Assembly (NCBI GenBank): GCA_015680685.1
Contig: MNCI01009010.1
Location: 35,326 to 99,325 of the forward strand
Length of the DNA stretch: 64,000 nucleotides
Source: Gnetum montanum
Taxonomy: Eukaryota > Streptophyta > Gnetopsida > Gnetales > Gnetaceae
Direction: 5' to 3'
The position numbers and the translations under genes are program-made. Positions 1 to 12,292 of this stretch are shown here, one piece after another. Numbering within the stretch: position 1 is the stretch's first letter; every line of letters starts with the position of its first letter. The notes below the pieces were generated by a model that saw only the letters and a list, made by a program, of their open reading frames with translations, was not told the origin of the DNA and searched no databases.

Positions 1-2607
1 TATATAAGAGGACTTCCAAGATCAGAGAATTTTCTAGGAAGATGACTAGCTTTGATCCAATCAGTGATGACATGAGTTAACATGACAGTGTGCATTGAGT
101 GTGGTCTTTGGTTTGAAGGAAGCTCCGAAGATTTGAATGGTGGTGAGTCATTTGGAGAGTTAGCCACTTGTGGCTGTAAGGACTTGGTTAGAATATTGGT
201 TCTAAAGAAAGGTATCTTCTTTGTGCGGTTTTCTAGACTAACAGTAGGTTGAGGATTGACAGCCCTTGTAGCGTTATGTTGCTACAGCTGGGTAGGAAGC
301 TCACCATGCATAATTGGAGTAGGTGGTAATGGAGCTAAGGGTGGAAGAGGTGTAGTTGGATGAGAAGGATAGTACATTTGTGGAACATCACTCCTAGGAG
401 AAGGAGTTCTATAGTACTCTTGGGCTTGGTAGTGAGGCTGAAGAGCGACGTGACTAGTGGAGTCACGTGGAGAGATCGGCTACTAAACCTAGTACTCGTA
501 TAGGTCAGGTTAACAGTAAGGGTATTGTTGACATGGTAGTGGCATCCCCCATGATTGTAGGTGTTGTCACTATTGATACTATTCATTCGATTGTGGTGGG
601 GCTCCAATCGGATAATATGTCAAGGGTTGGTGGAATTACCTTGAGTTACCTTGAGGATAAGATAACCTTCTAGGTGCTTGTCATCTATTTAATTGTGGGT
701 TTAGTGCATACACCCTAGACTCTTACAGATGTGACACTACTGGGCAACATCCTTTAGGATGGTCATATTGGCATATCTCACATCTACCATCACTGTCTGT
801 GTCTAAATCCACAACCTCTTCAATGATGGAAACTTTGCCCTTACCCTTATTATGTGCATGCTCAACTTCTTTTTTTTCCCTTCTCTCTCGGTTACTACTT
901 TATTCTCTAGACTCCTCTACTACTTTTAGAATATTTTGAAATTTATCATCTAGGGAGTTCCACATTTGATCTACCTTTGCTAATACTTCTGATGTAAATT
1001 TTTGAATGGGAAAAGTCTTTCTATTCACCATCTTCTCAAGTGGTGACTCTTCTTCATCTTCACAAAATCTAATTTTCTTCTTTCAGAGGGAAGGATCTCT
1101 GTTGTACTCCTCTGCACTTTTTCTTTTCCTTAACTCACCTTCCTCCATGGCAACTTGCTCCAACAATCTTTGTATTTGGTGGGCTCTAAGCTCGGATAGC
1201 CTTCCTTGGGCGTAAGTCCCAAGGGTTCTTCATGTTTTGTACCTAAGCCTATCTATGAGATGGTGTAGCTGTTCCCTTTGCGAGTAACCATGGCCAGGGC
1301 AACAATGTAATAATGCATAATATCAACCCATGGCAACATCCAAGGATTCATGTCCTCCTTGTTTCCATCCTTGAATTTGCTTACGTAGGTTGGACACTCA
1401 GGAGTACATTTGATACTTATCATTGAATAGTTCTAATATGGTACTCCATCGATGAATGGATTTTGATTCTAAGGACCGGTACTAGCTTTTCACTTCCTTG
1501 ATCAGTGTTCGTGGAAACAACTTTAGTTTTTGCCACTTGTTTTCTATATTTTGCAAAGCACATGCATTGTGAAATGCTTGTAGATGGTTTTGAGGATCAG
1601 CATTGTATCCCCCTTCAAATCGTGGGATTTTTTTCATGTCTAGTTTTTTGATCCTACTATCCTTCTGGTGCCTTGTTGGAATCCTAACAGCCTTTGTTAT
1701 ATCTAACATACTTCGGGTGGCAAGTAGGGGTTCATCGTGATCGTATTGTCTATGGCGTCTATGATGCCTATGTTGTTCCCTACTCTCCCTTCTTTTGTGA
1801 TTTATTTCTCTGGAATTCCCTCGTCCCCTTTCTCGACTATTTTGTCTATGATCTATGTTTTGCTTACCATTGTCTTCATGATCTTTTCCTTTACGGCTGC
1901 ATTCAGATCCCAAAGGAGAGGGGGAAGGAGATGATGAAGGTGAAGAGGAATGAGGACTGGCACCATGATGGTGCCTTTCACTTTCTCTTTGGTGGTTTCA
2001 GCCTTAGTCACGGTTACAATCAGAATGTCCATCAATGTCACATGTTCGTGTTTCTTTTTCGGACCCTTTGTGTCCATTGGTAGCAGAACTTGGGTTATGA
2101 ATAGCTAAGTGAAGATTCTGATACACAACTCTTTGATCGAAGTTAATGAGAGGAACATCATTTTGGGGAAAACCTCTTGAGGCAGGTTCACCACCCTCAT
2201 TTTTACTTAGGACATATGGGACATCCTGAGACCATTTTCCCTTCATAGATTTGCAATGTCTCTCTTACTGTAGGTCCCTTTGGCATTGTGCCTCCGTGGG
2301 TTGAATCTTGTTCATGCACAACATACTTTGATTGTAAGCGATGCATACCAATTTGTGTGAGAGCATGAAGAAGCATGCTTGGGATTGAGCGATCGGGAGC
2401 TAACACTATGTTACCTTCTAAATCACACCATCGCAACTGTTCATCCTAGTGGAGGATAAAGGTAAAGTTTGGTACATACTCATCAGGATGAGCGTATACC
2501 AAGCGAAACTGTTGGGGCACTGGAGGATCATCATGTGTACTCTGCCTTCAATTGTTCATTATGTTGGACCTAGGCGGTGAAGCACTCTCATAAGAAGAAT
2601 GAGACAT
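1..2607 (-). pseudogene. Gag polyprotein remnant of gypsy element A
   Basis: Ty3/gypsy Gag, which would form the virus-like particle, read right to left from an ATG at 2607-2605 (MSHSSYES...). Visible pieces in order: an N-terminal block ending VYAHPDEYVPNFTFILH near 2470; a capsid-type core at about 1670-1400 (PRFEGGYNADPQNHLQAFH, then a tryptophan-rich WSTILELF segment); a charged linker; and a zinc knuckle at about 790-735 (CEICQYDHPKGCC, CX2CX3HX4C type). In-frame stops and frame changes throughout make it non-coding today. The downstream part reads off the left edge, where protease and pol would be expected. It is homologous to the Gag of elements C and D. I am confident of the family but not of exact domain ends. 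Confidence 0.82.
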
Positions 2608-2726
2608 GATTGATTATTCAGTGTGAAATACTCTCTTTTAGATAATTGTAGGATAAATAACCCTAAGGGTTTGTTCCAACGATGGAAAGATTTCCTAAGT
2701 TCTAATCAATGCACAAACAACAAAAT

Positions 2727-2744
2727 CCCTTACAATGGCACCAA
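2727..2744 (-). other. Primer-binding site of element A
   Basis: On the minus strand the LTR ends in CTCATCA and is followed at once by TTGGTGCCATTGTAAGGG. This resembles the TGGCGCCGTTGCCGGG primer site used by plant Tat/Athila gypsy elements (tRNA-Asp type), with C-to-T style changes. It fixes the element's orientation and marks the neighbouring repeat as the 5' LTR. Confidence 0.75.
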
Positions 2745-3581
2745 TGATGAGCGGTGAGGTACCCCTATGCCCAACCATATGAATACGAGTGTTCACATGC
2801 AATCCGGTCAAGCTCCAAGGATTAAGTGCTTATGTGCTTACACAAAATAAGGATGGGTTATGCAATTGTTGTTTTTCCAAGCTTACATGTAAGGCACAAT
2901 TTTATGGTTAAGTAATCTTGAGTTATATGATTTTTTATGCTTTTTATGTTTTATGTTCCTAGTGCTTAAAATGGAGAAATGAAATAATTTAATAATTAAT
3001 TTGATTTAACTAGTTAACTATTCTCTAACTAGTCCCACCACCAGCATCCATTCCCACTCTCTGGACACATCCTAAACCAATGTAACACTACTAGGATTAC
3101 CAAAGGCTAGTTGTTACTAGGTTACCAAATGTTCCACGTATGCTTGAAGTGGTTGTACTGAGTGTGCTAATTTGTTGATAATTAACAAGTCAATAGAAAT
3201 AACATTAATTAACTAATTAGAGTAGCAAATAACAATAAATAACAATTAAATGAAATAATTGAGCTATTCTGAATGTTGCAAGGTTTATCACAAAGTTCGT
3301 CTTTATTTCCAGACACAAGGTGTGCTCAAGTACACAATGCTCGAATAAAGATCCATTCACTTTATGACTCCTACTGTAGACACTCAGAAATAATTCTAAC
3401 CCTAGAAAGGAAAAACTACAAGAGTTTAGCTAAAGGGCTAAGAAAACTAACTGTGAAACCAAGTGCCCCTATCTCTTATTTATAGACGATGAGACAAGTT
3501 TTGATATCACATGTCCGATATCGCTTTGGCATCTTTGATATCGCGTATCCGATATCGGGGATTTGATATCGTGACTCGTCA
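2745..3581 (-). repeat. 5' LTR of gypsy element A
   Basis: Plus strand runs from TGATGAGC to CTCGTCA, so the LTR reads TGACGAG...CTCATCA on the minus strand (837 bp). It shares ordered blocks with the LTRs at 7486, 18919, 31258, 43220, 52899 and 62130: 'accatatgaa', 'ttaccaa' runs, 'tcgaataaagatcca' and 'actcctact..gcactcagaa'. A minus-strand TATA box (TATAAATA) lies at 3484-3477. Upstream of it in transcription order, 3485-3570 holds several GATATC(G) units that form a short palindromic repeat block. Confidence 0.85.
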
Positions 3582-4389
3582 ACTTACATCTCGCAATCTA
3601 CTGGCATTGGTGTTATGAGTGAATTGCTACCTCCAATCAATCGCACTATTTCAAATTTTTATGTTGAGTTTCACATTGCAAAAAATTGTGAAGCTTTTCA
3701 TGAAAATGGTTTTTCTAACCTCTTAGTCTAGAAATTTATATAAATTCTCAATTGAATTAGAAAAGAAATACATAACTTTATTTTTGCTTAAAGACATAGA
3801 TTACAATGAACAAAGGCAAGAAACATACTCTCAATGAGACAATTAATTAATCAAAATGGTACACTCTCTTATGATGCAAACTTGATCATCAATTGATGAT
3901 CACTCACCCATAATTCTTACAAACCTCAAAAAAAAAATTTCTCTTTCTTGAGCATTAGAATTATATTAGATTTATCTTTTGCTAACATTAAGCATATTCA
4001 AAAAGCCATTGCATATGTTACTGTAAGTCAGTTGCAACAATACTATGACTTGAAATCAATACTTTTAACCAATTGAAATATTAAGATGCATCATTTAGAA
4101 TGATGACATCATGTACCTTTCTTAGGTGGAGAAGGATCCTTATTATGTTTGGTTGTAGGCATTGAAGAAATTATTTTTTGATATGTCTAACATTATCTTA
4201 TTGTTTAGTATTTTATAGTTAATAACTCATATATATCAATGGTAAGATGACTATTATTTTAATATTTGATCACTGACAGTGGTTTGATGTAATATTAATA
4301 TCTTTATATGCACGACATGTAAATTGTTAGGTGTGTTACAACATATTAGAAATTTCTTTAAGGTGTGTTAATGATGTTAATTTTAATGC
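3582..4389. other. AT-rich spacer, nothing recognised
   Basis: AT-rich DNA flanking the element A LTR. I see no frame with protein-like composition and no clear repeat ends. It is the original insertion flank of element A; its left partner is outside the window, so a target duplication cannot be tested. Confidence 0.5.
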
Positions 4390-5640
4390 AGCATAGCTAC
4401 AATTGACTATTTGTTTGTAAAAATTAACTTGTTGTTGCCAAAGTTCTATACAATCATGAGTGTGGTAAAAGCTAAAGGGAATAACAACGGGATCTTTCAT
4501 GTGAGTAGTTGTATTTTTTGAATTGTAGTTATTTCAAAAATATAGTAATATACTTGTTGATCAACTTTGCTTGTGTTATGTTATTCTAAATGTCATTTAA
4601 TTTTTGAAATCGTAGCTATTGCCTTAGTTCATGAACATAATGTTGAAAACATCTTAGAATTGCTAGAAATGACTATCCTTTTTGAAAAATTAAAGAGAAT
4701 TGGAATTTATAATTGGATGACAATTGAAGGTTGCTATGATAAAAATGTTGTTTACAATTTTTATTAATGGTTGACTAATGGTGTCTTAGTTGGGGTAAAT
4801 ATTTTGCAAGCCACTGTACAAGGTTAGAATTTCACCTTCAATGCAAATGATATTATAGATATCATACAAGTTTCATGTAGCAATGACCTAGCTATTAAGG
4901 AATGAAGGTGGAAGAAAAGTGAAAATCATTGAATTTAGTGTGCCAAAAATTTGATAAAAAAGATAGCAACCCAGATTGCTATTTAGAGTTACTGTTACTC
5001 TCCAAATTTATGTAGTGGGCTATCTTAGTGATCATATTGTCTAAGATGAGAAGGCATGGAAGAGCATGCTAGCTTCATGATACTAGAGAGTCTCTTAGCT
5101 TTCCAATTACTATGAGCAAAGTATTACAAAAACATAATATATAGGCTATCCCAATGCAACTTCAGGATATAGTAAAGCTGGATCCTCAAAGCATTTTTAA
5201 GAATGCATTGTTGTCTAAAAGGCCTAAAAGCTCATCTAATGTGAAAAAAAAAATGATAAACCTTCTATGCAAGATGTTTGTCGTCTTGTTTTCTAAAAAC
5301 AACTGAAAACAAGTTAGATAATGTGATCAAGACATTACATCAATATTCTAGAAGCAATGCAACACTTTGGAATATTGTGGAGGAGCTGAAATTTGATAAG
5401 TTTCAGTTGCTAGAAGAAAACAATGCATTAAATGCAAAAATAGAGAACTTTGTTGCTAATGAAAACAATTGCATGGACAAGCTTATTGTTTAAAATCAAA
5501 AAATGAGTGATGAAATTATAGCATTAAATATTGAAATTGGCATGCTAAGAAATGCATTAGTGTCTAAAAACATTTACCTTGATAGAAGTAACATCATAGA
5601 AGACCTTAATGATGGTATGATGTTGTACACTTTCTATATT
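4390..5640 (+). pseudogene. Decayed transposon protein, N-terminal part (plant-transposon domain plus coiled coil)
   Basis: The plus strand reads as protein with scattered stops. At 4600-4900 there is a segment (GIYNWMTIEGCYDKNVVYNFY, then VQG.NFTFNANDIIDIIQVSC) whose pattern resembles the 'putative plant transposon protein' domain that often accompanies Ulp1 proteases. A similar pattern occurs at 60680-60790. At 5278-5493 lies a heptad-like, charged segment (LWNIVEELKFDKFQLLEENN) likely to be a coiled coil. The Ulp1 domain follows 450 bp downstream on the same strand, so I infer one decayed transposon-encoded gene. The domain assignment is by eye and tentative. Confidence 0.5.
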
Positions 5641-5959
5641 TTTTTAAATTTTTATTATTTTTAGAAGCTTCTCTTTTAATGTCTTTAATGTAAATGTGTG
5701 TAACAAATTTGCATAATATGGGAACACCCAAAGTAGCTAGAAGATTACTTGTTTTTGTTGAACACAACAAAGAACAAATAATCCATTAGAATAAGAATTT
5801 GTAGAAACCAATAGGTAACTAAACTTGATATTGGTGTTACATATGTTATGTTTAGAAATTAAAATTTTTGATTTGTTAATCACCTTGTTGTCTTATTATA
5901 TGTATGAAACTATCATGGTAAAATTTAGTCTAATTTTATTATCGGATCTTTCCATTTTA

Positions 5960-6890
5960 TAGTTGATGCCAATGTCGATTTGAAAACACCAATAGATGAT
6001 TGTGCAACAATTGATAGAGTGATATAGTTACTTGTCTTTGGTATGCTTAACAATAAAGAGCTTGTAAGGACATCATTTACCCCATATGTTATCACAAGAT
6101 TCTCTTTTAAGAGTTTATATAAAGATGGATGGACAAAATGGTTGGATGATGACATCATAAATATCTACATCATGCACTTAAAGCAACTTCATAAATCACT
6201 CTATGTTTGTCACAAATTTTAGAATATAAAATGTTTCAATCTTATGCAAAGTCCTTTGAGAGCTAGATGTAGGTGTCTCAAAAGAACCAGTCGAGACATA
6301 GATCAAAGAAAGACAACAAAAGACATATCCTAAATGTTAAAAGTGGTATGTTAGTTGAACAAAAAGATGATTTTTTTGTAGAAATATATTTTGTTAAAGA
6401 GCTTAAAGATAAAACATGTTGGAATGAGTTTTTACAATTCAAACACACATCCTTTTATCTTCCTGTGAACACTAGTGGACATTGGGTTGTTGTTGTTGTT
6501 GACATACTAGCATATAAAATTTTGGTGTATGATTCAATGTCTTCTTCACAACCTCTTGTAGCAGTTAGAAAATTGATGTTGAATTTTATTTACTATTTAT
6601 TTGATGGTGAGTCTATTTGCTTTGAAGGTGTAATGGAACTCAAGGAAAATAGAAAAAAAGTAGTTACAAAATGAAATGTAATTATAGTTGAAGGCCTTTT
6701 GAAATAAGAAAATGGATATGACTGTGGGATGTATACATTAATCTATATGCATCACTTGGTACTTAGTAAATACTTGAATTTCACTATTGATTTTGTTTCA
6801 ATGTATTAGAAATGCATGATATGGGAAATTCCAAGTTCTCTAGGAGTTGATCAAGTTTGGAGAAACATGTGTTTGCAGCATATGCTGAAT
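5960..6890 (+). pseudogene. Ulp1-like (C48) cysteine protease remnant
   Basis: Ulp1-family proteases cleave SUMO-like modifiers; plant DNA transposons often carry them. Visible motifs in order: an entry motif WLDDDIINIYIMHLKQ at about 6130-6185 (compare WL.DE.INFY); GHWVVVVVD with the catalytic His codon at 6480-6482; VYDS with the Asp codon at 6531-6533; and YDCGMYT with the Cys codon at 6723-6725. His, Asp and Cys are in the same frame, separated only by a TGA at 6672 and a TAA near 6705. The entry motif is in another frame, so an intron or frameshift lies near 6240-6270. The domain order and triad fit the family well; the copy is dead. Confidence 0.78.
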
Positions 6891-6899
6891 GGGAATTGT

Positions 6900-7467
6900 A
6901 GTGAACATGGTCCAATTATATTTTAAAATGTAACTAAATCTAATTAGAGTCATTGTCCTTGATGCATTCCATTTTTCTAATTCTATTGGATTGTAATGTA
7001 TCTCTTCTATGATTTTGTAAATGAATTTGTCATGCATTTTGGTTGTAATGAATATCATTTTCAATTTTGTAAAAGAATCTATAATATATTATTCATGATG
7101 TTTTCTATTTGTGTCGGCTATTTAATATTCTATATACATTCAATTATTAAGTGTTACAACATTCTTGATCTCTCATAACTCATCCTCAATTGTGGTTCAT
7201 ATGTTAAGACAAGCCTCATACTCACATATGACTCTCTTGACATCTCCTTACGTTACTTTCGCTCCATAGTGCTTCCCTTTTGCTTTGCTCTAAGGTATGA
7301 AGTTCAAATAATTATCGATGCTATGAATTTATAGCTTTTAGGGTAACCATTCATCTCTTGAAGATGTCTCTTTTGCTACCTTGAGTGTGTACATTTAAAT
7401 TATGAGACATTTAGTACTAGACTAGGATGTTTTTAGAGGAGATAAGAAATTTTTGAAAAGCCATTAA
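6900..7467. other. AT-rich spacer downstream of the Ulp1 remnant
   Basis: Contains T-rich sequence and short random ORFs with no recognised domain. It may be the 3' part of the Ulp1-bearing transposon, but no terminal inverted repeat was found. Confidence 0.4.
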
Positions 7468-8314
7468 TTTTTACAATGGCATTAATGATAAGCAACGAGT
7501 AGTCACTATGCCTAATCATACAAATCACTAGCAATCTAGTAGAATTCTATGGAGTTTAGCTCTTCAAATGCCAATAGCAAAGATAGTAATCTATAGGCAT
7601 GATTATTGTCTTTCCAGCTACACTTGTGTAAGCACAAGCATATGGTTAAGTGGAGCCAAAGCACATGATTTGTATTATTTTTATAATTTTATCTAATTAT
7701 TATAAGCGTGGAACAAAGTAATTGATTAAGAATTAATCTAAGTAATTATCTAATGTTCTAGTATACTTCCTAACATAAGTATCCGGTCCCACCTATCATA
7801 CACATCCTAAATGCATGATAATGCTACTGGGTTACCAAGTGATAGCACTACTAAGATTACCAAGCATTAATGTTATGCTCAAGGCGGTTATACTTATATG
7901 TGTTAATTAAATGCAGTAATTAATTAAGAATATGGAAGTAAAGTGCATAAATAGTAAATTTCATAAAAGTAAACATTAATCTATTTCCAAGTGTTGCAAG
8001 GTATATCAAGAATCTCATCTTTATTGTCGTCACATCAATGTGTCCAAGTACATTGATGCTTGAATAATGATCTGTAAAATCCTTGACTCCTACTACTACG
8101 AGCACTTAGATATTATTTTAACTCTGACGAAAAGAAACTGCAAGAACTTAGCTAAGCTATTAACTAATCGATGTCATAAATGTTGTGGATGCGCACATTT
8201 ATATAGGCACAGACAAATGTCACATCGATGCATTAAATCATGCATTGATGGGGATGCGCTCATAGGGATGCATCGACACATGCCCATTGATGCAACCCAT
8301 TTTGTGATTCATCA
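7468..8314 (-). repeat. Gypsy LTR (element B) with adjacent primer-binding site
   Basis: LTR 7486-8314 (829 bp), same family as element A, running from TGATAAGC to TTCATCA on the plus strand. The minus strand immediately after the LTR (7485-7468) reads TTAATGCCATTGTAAAA, a decayed version of the family PBS, so this was a 5' LTR. No Gag follows to the left; the internal region has been deleted. The U3 block at 8210-8300 carries CATCGATG/GCATTGATG units rather than GATATC units. A TATA-like TATATAAA lies on the minus strand near 8204. Flanking 5-mers do not match, consistent with a truncated element rather than a solo LTR. Confidence 0.75.
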
Positions 8315-8467
8315 TAAGTGGAATAACAAAAAGCTTTTAATAGTTGAAAATTTTATTGTTTTTAAGCATATCATCCTAGTATTTCATGTGTAATATTTTT
8401 CATGTTGGACTTATTAACCTTTTTATATGTTAAAACCTTATAAAATGGAGAATGTAGAAGAGGTGTT

Positions 8468-9443
8468 TGTTAGAATCTTGTAGGAATTTGAAATACAAGA
8501 TTGGGACAAGAGCAAGTTAAGAAGATTAAGATGAGAGTTGCATCACCAAAGATTCAATCAAGACTACAACATTTCAAGGATGCAAGAAACCTAAAAGCCA
8601 AAAAAACATGTTTCAATATCTACCTAGACATCATAAAAATATTAGCAGACATCCCAGAAGTGAAAGATTAGTCTCAAGATAGATGTCTCACAAAAATAGT
8701 AGATGTCCCAATTTCTAGTAGGACATCCCACCTACAAGTGACCAATTTTCAAAGAGACGTCCCAAGCTTGAATGAGACATCCTAACTAGCCATTTCCTAG
8801 CCATCATGAATTCTAAGGATTATTTGAAAAGAAAAAGGCTATAAAATAGATTGGAATCCTTGGAAAAGGAAAAGCACTATTCATACATTCATTTCATCAT
8901 TGAATATATATTGTGATGTGAATTAGTCCTTCAATTATCTATCTTTTGTGAATTGTTATTGCATTGTAAGAGCTTCAAAGCAAGAAACTTGTAAAGCTAA
9001 GTTACATTTTTTCCTTAATTCTTTTTCTTTCTTTATAAGCCCTATGGGATTGATGTGCTTCTTGCTAGAAGACATATTGTGAGCTTGTTGGGACCTTGTA
9101 GGTTTGAGTATGTTTCCTATGAGAAAACAATCCATGTGAAGCTCATGTCATTGTCAAGTTTGTGGGATCCTTGAAATCACATTTTGAGCTTGTTGGGATC
9201 TTGTGGGGTTGAGTGTGTTTCCTACAAGAAAACACTTCATGTGGAGCTCAAACTTTGTAAAGGTTGTGATGTCCTTTAGACCATAATTTTTAAGGAACAA
9301 ATTTTGAAGGTGTGCAAGGATTCCATCCTTTGAGTGTTAAAGTACTCAAGTTGAGGAACTATATAAATTAATGTGTAGTTTTGGTATCTTGGTTGTTCAA
9401 ATTAGGGAACTTATTCAACCCCCCTTCTAAGCTCTCGGTCCTC
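8468..9443 (+). repeat. Copia-type LTR remnant
   Basis: Starts TGTTAGAATCTTG and ends with ATTCAACCCCCCTTCTAAG...TCGGTCCTCA, a 3' end typical of plant copia LTRs. A TATA-like CTATAAAATAG sits near 8840. The upstream part (8640-8790) holds several imperfect GACATCCCA/GACGTCCCA units. A tandem duplication of about 105 bp (GAGCTTGTTGGG at 9081 and again at 9186) lies in the 3' half. No PBS follows, so this is a solo or truncated LTR; no convincing target duplication was seen. Confidence 0.6.
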
Positions 9444-10178
9444 ATGACTCCTAGTATTACTACATATTATTACTTTAAACATCTTTTGTAAATTTTTTTT
9501 TGGAATAGCATTCAAAAAATTTTGGCCAACAATAAGAGTTAAAAATGAAGAATAGAGAGGACTAGATGGTGTTGTCTACAATGCTGGTAGTATGGTCTTG
9601 TTAAACATACTTTATTTAACATTTGCTTCAAAGGGAAGGAAATGTCTAGTTAATCATCCTTTAAGTATTTTATTGATGGTTGAGAAGTCAAACCTCCATT
9701 GAATTTTTTAGGTCATATGCTATTAGCCACCTTATATATAATATATATATAATCTAGTTCAATGTTGTGGTTGCCCTTGCATGAAGCCTCTTGTCTTTTC
9801 TATTTCTCTTTAGTTTTTTGTCCTTCTTGTCTACTTGTTTGCCTCTTCTCTATAGTTGATTTTGTTATTCTTTACAAAATATTTATTCATGCTAGCTTAC
9901 TCTTTCATCTAGTAGTTATGGGATATAGTGGTTTGTTGTAGACATTTTTCTTTTATCTTGCTAGCTTCTTTTTGTAGTTGTTTTAGTGGTTAGTATTCTT
10001 TGTTGGAGATTTGCAAAGTTGTTCTGTGGAAAGAAAAAATTGGTATAAAATGTATAATTTCAAAAGATGGTTTAGTAAACATAGGTTGGTATCTTGGTGT
10101 ATTATTGGGTTGAAGAGGAGGGTGAGGAGGAGGTGAGAAGGGAAGGGTGGGGGAGTTGTTGGAACCTGAAAGAATAAC
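9444..10178. other. Spacer, nothing recognised
   Basis: AT-rich, with a short AT dinucleotide run near 9730-9752 and a G-rich purine stretch at about 10112-10155. No gene-like frame. Confidence 0.4.
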
Positions 10179-10179
10179 T

Positions 10180-10332
10180 ATAAGTACACGTCAAGACAAA
10201 TATCCAATAGAGACTTTAGAAGAATTCTAGAGAAATATAATGATGCCTCAAGAGTAACTCAAACTAGCAACCCCTTACCTAATAAGCCAATGAGCTAACC
10301 ACTCAACCAACCTATCATTGGCATCTTATTGA
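10180..10332 (-). repeat. tRNA-derived SINE-like copy
   Basis: The minus strand reads like a tRNA head: TGAGTGGTTAGCTCATTGG (A-box-like, TAGCTCATTGG at 10297-10287), then GTTTGAGTTACTC (B-box-like, 10265-10252), at the spacing expected of pol III internal promoters. It lacks a foldable tRNA body, so I call it a SINE or tRNA-like fragment rather than a tRNA gene. Confidence 0.55.
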
Positions 10333-11034
10333 ATTATTATAATTAAGGTATTGCCTTATGTGCCAAATGAATGGTAAAGTACATAACTAGTATGGAGCCT
10401 TAGAAGCTTCTTTTTCATAAGCACATTTAAATAGAAATTTTAGAGGTAGTAATTTCTTGAAATATATTAGTTTTTTAAACTATGTTTTTTTCTTGAAGGT
10501 ATAACTATCTTCGGTTCCATTATCATAAAATACTTTTGGAAGGCCTGGAGTCTTATTAGTGGTTTTTAGGACTTTAATAGTTTCATAGTTTTTGCTTCCA
10601 TGGTTAATAAGTTATCTCCTTGGTGGCTTCCCATAATAATTAATTAGGGCCCATTAAGCATTTATATCTAGCATTACCTCTCTTTCACCTTGTTACATGT
10701 ATAATCAATGGATTACTTGATTTGGGTGTTGGATTTTCTATGGTATTAATTCATCTAATAAATTTGTTTTTTTGAGATGTTGCATAGTTTGAACAAAACT
10801 TTAACTATTTAAGATTTTAATAATGATCTTCTTAATGTTTTATGGATCAATGATCATTTAGCTATTCCATTCTAGTCAAAGCTTTCCTATACTATTATTA
10901 GTTTTATTATTACTATTTGGAGAAAATTCAATTATCTATGGAATATCAATAATATAATGTGCAATTATAGAAGCATCAAATTTAGAGAATATGAAATATT
11001 TTTTCTTCCTAAAAAATAAAGCAATTTTTATGGT
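10333..11034. other. AT-rich spacer
   Basis: T-rich on the plus strand; no coding or structural signal recognised. It may be the upstream part of the transposon remnant that is duplicated from 11035. Confidence 0.35.
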
Positions 11035-12292
11035 ATTTAATTCATTAAGGTTTACCTATTGGTATTCACTTCTCTCATTTGGGTGCTTATAATCCTAGAT
11101 ATTCTCTTTGCAACATGGAAGACTTGTTCATTCGCTATTTTTCTTCCTTGTCCCCTTGCTTGAAGTTCTTAGTCTTGGTGCAACTCATATTTACATTGTT
11201 TATTCTCAGATTAAAGGAAGTTTTATTTGATGATACTCAATATCTTCAAGGATTTTTTTTTTCTTCGCACTTGGAGTTATTTTTGTTCCCCTTGATCTTT
11301 ATATCATTTGAAAATTTTGGTCTAATGTGGCTTATTACAAAGATTCTATATTTAATTTTATTTCTTTGTTAACTCAAAGTGATATCATTGAATAGCTTAT
11401 GCTTTAGCTAAAGCCTTGAATGTGTCCATTTTGATATCTATTCTTTTTTATTTATAAAAGGCCTTTAGTAGGAAGTGAAAACTTGAGAGAATAACTTCTA
11501 AAAGAAGGAAAAGTCTAATCTTTTTCCTACCCTAGAGAGGATATTTTTCAATATTAAGTTTAAGAATAAAAATCTAAAAAGTTATCCTCAAAACCATTGA
11601 GTCTTTCCTTATATATTATGTTAGAATTTCATCTTGTTTTAATGCTTCTCTATGCTTGTATGAGTTTTTTCCTTTATAATATATTTTATTTTTGGAATCT
11701 ACATCCATTCATCCCCTTCCTCAAATTAAGCACTTTTATGATATTTGATTTATCAAAGTTTAGTTATTGGTATTCACCACTCTCATTTAGGTGTTCATGA
11801 TCTTAGATATCCACTTTACAACATGGAAGAATAATTTATATACTACTATTTTACTTATGTCATTACTCATATAACTCATATTTATATGGTTTTAATCTAA
11901 GGTTCATGAAAGTTTCATTTGGTTATACTCATCAACTTCAAGAATAATTTTTTTTGTACCTGGAGTTATTTTCATCTCTTTAATATTTATGTTATTTAAA
12001 AATTTCAACAAAATGTTTGTGGTTTATCATAGATATCTCCAACTATTATTTTCTCTTTATCAATCTAAAGTAACATCATTCAATAGCTCATGTTTTAGCT
12101 ACAACTTTAAATATATCTCTCTTCAAATTTTTTTCTTTTTTGTTTGCACTAAGTCTTTGGTAAGAAGTGATAATGCAAGATAATACATCTGAAATAGGGT
12201 AAGATTTGTTTTGCTTCCTACCCTAGAGGAGAGGTTTTCAAGGATTTGTTGTAAAGATAAAAACCTAAAAAGACATGCTCAAAAACATTGTA
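11035..12292 (+). repeat. Direct tandem duplication, about 0.7 kb period
   Basis: Copy 1 (about 11035-11598) and copy 2 (about 11735-12292) share ordered landmarks: 'tattggtattcac', 'aacatggaaga', 'actcatatttat', 'ttcaaga/ttcaagg' followed by a T run, 'ctagag..agg', and 'aaaa.cctaaaaag'. The offset is about 690-710 bp. Both copies are strongly diverged and stop-rich. The plus-strand frames are T-rich and recall a decayed pol region, but I cannot name a domain. Confidence 0.65.

Noticed and set aside
1694-2083. 129-codon plus-strand frame rich in aromatic residues
   Set aside because: Antisense to the element A Gag.
10252-10300. Genuine tRNA gene on the minus strand
   Set aside because: A- and B-box-like words exist, but no acceptor stem or anticodon arm that pairs; fits a SINE head better.
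11079-11372. 97-codon hydrophobic frame as a membrane protein
   Set aside because: Hydrophobicity comes from T-rich codons; the duplicate copy at 11735 does not keep the frame.
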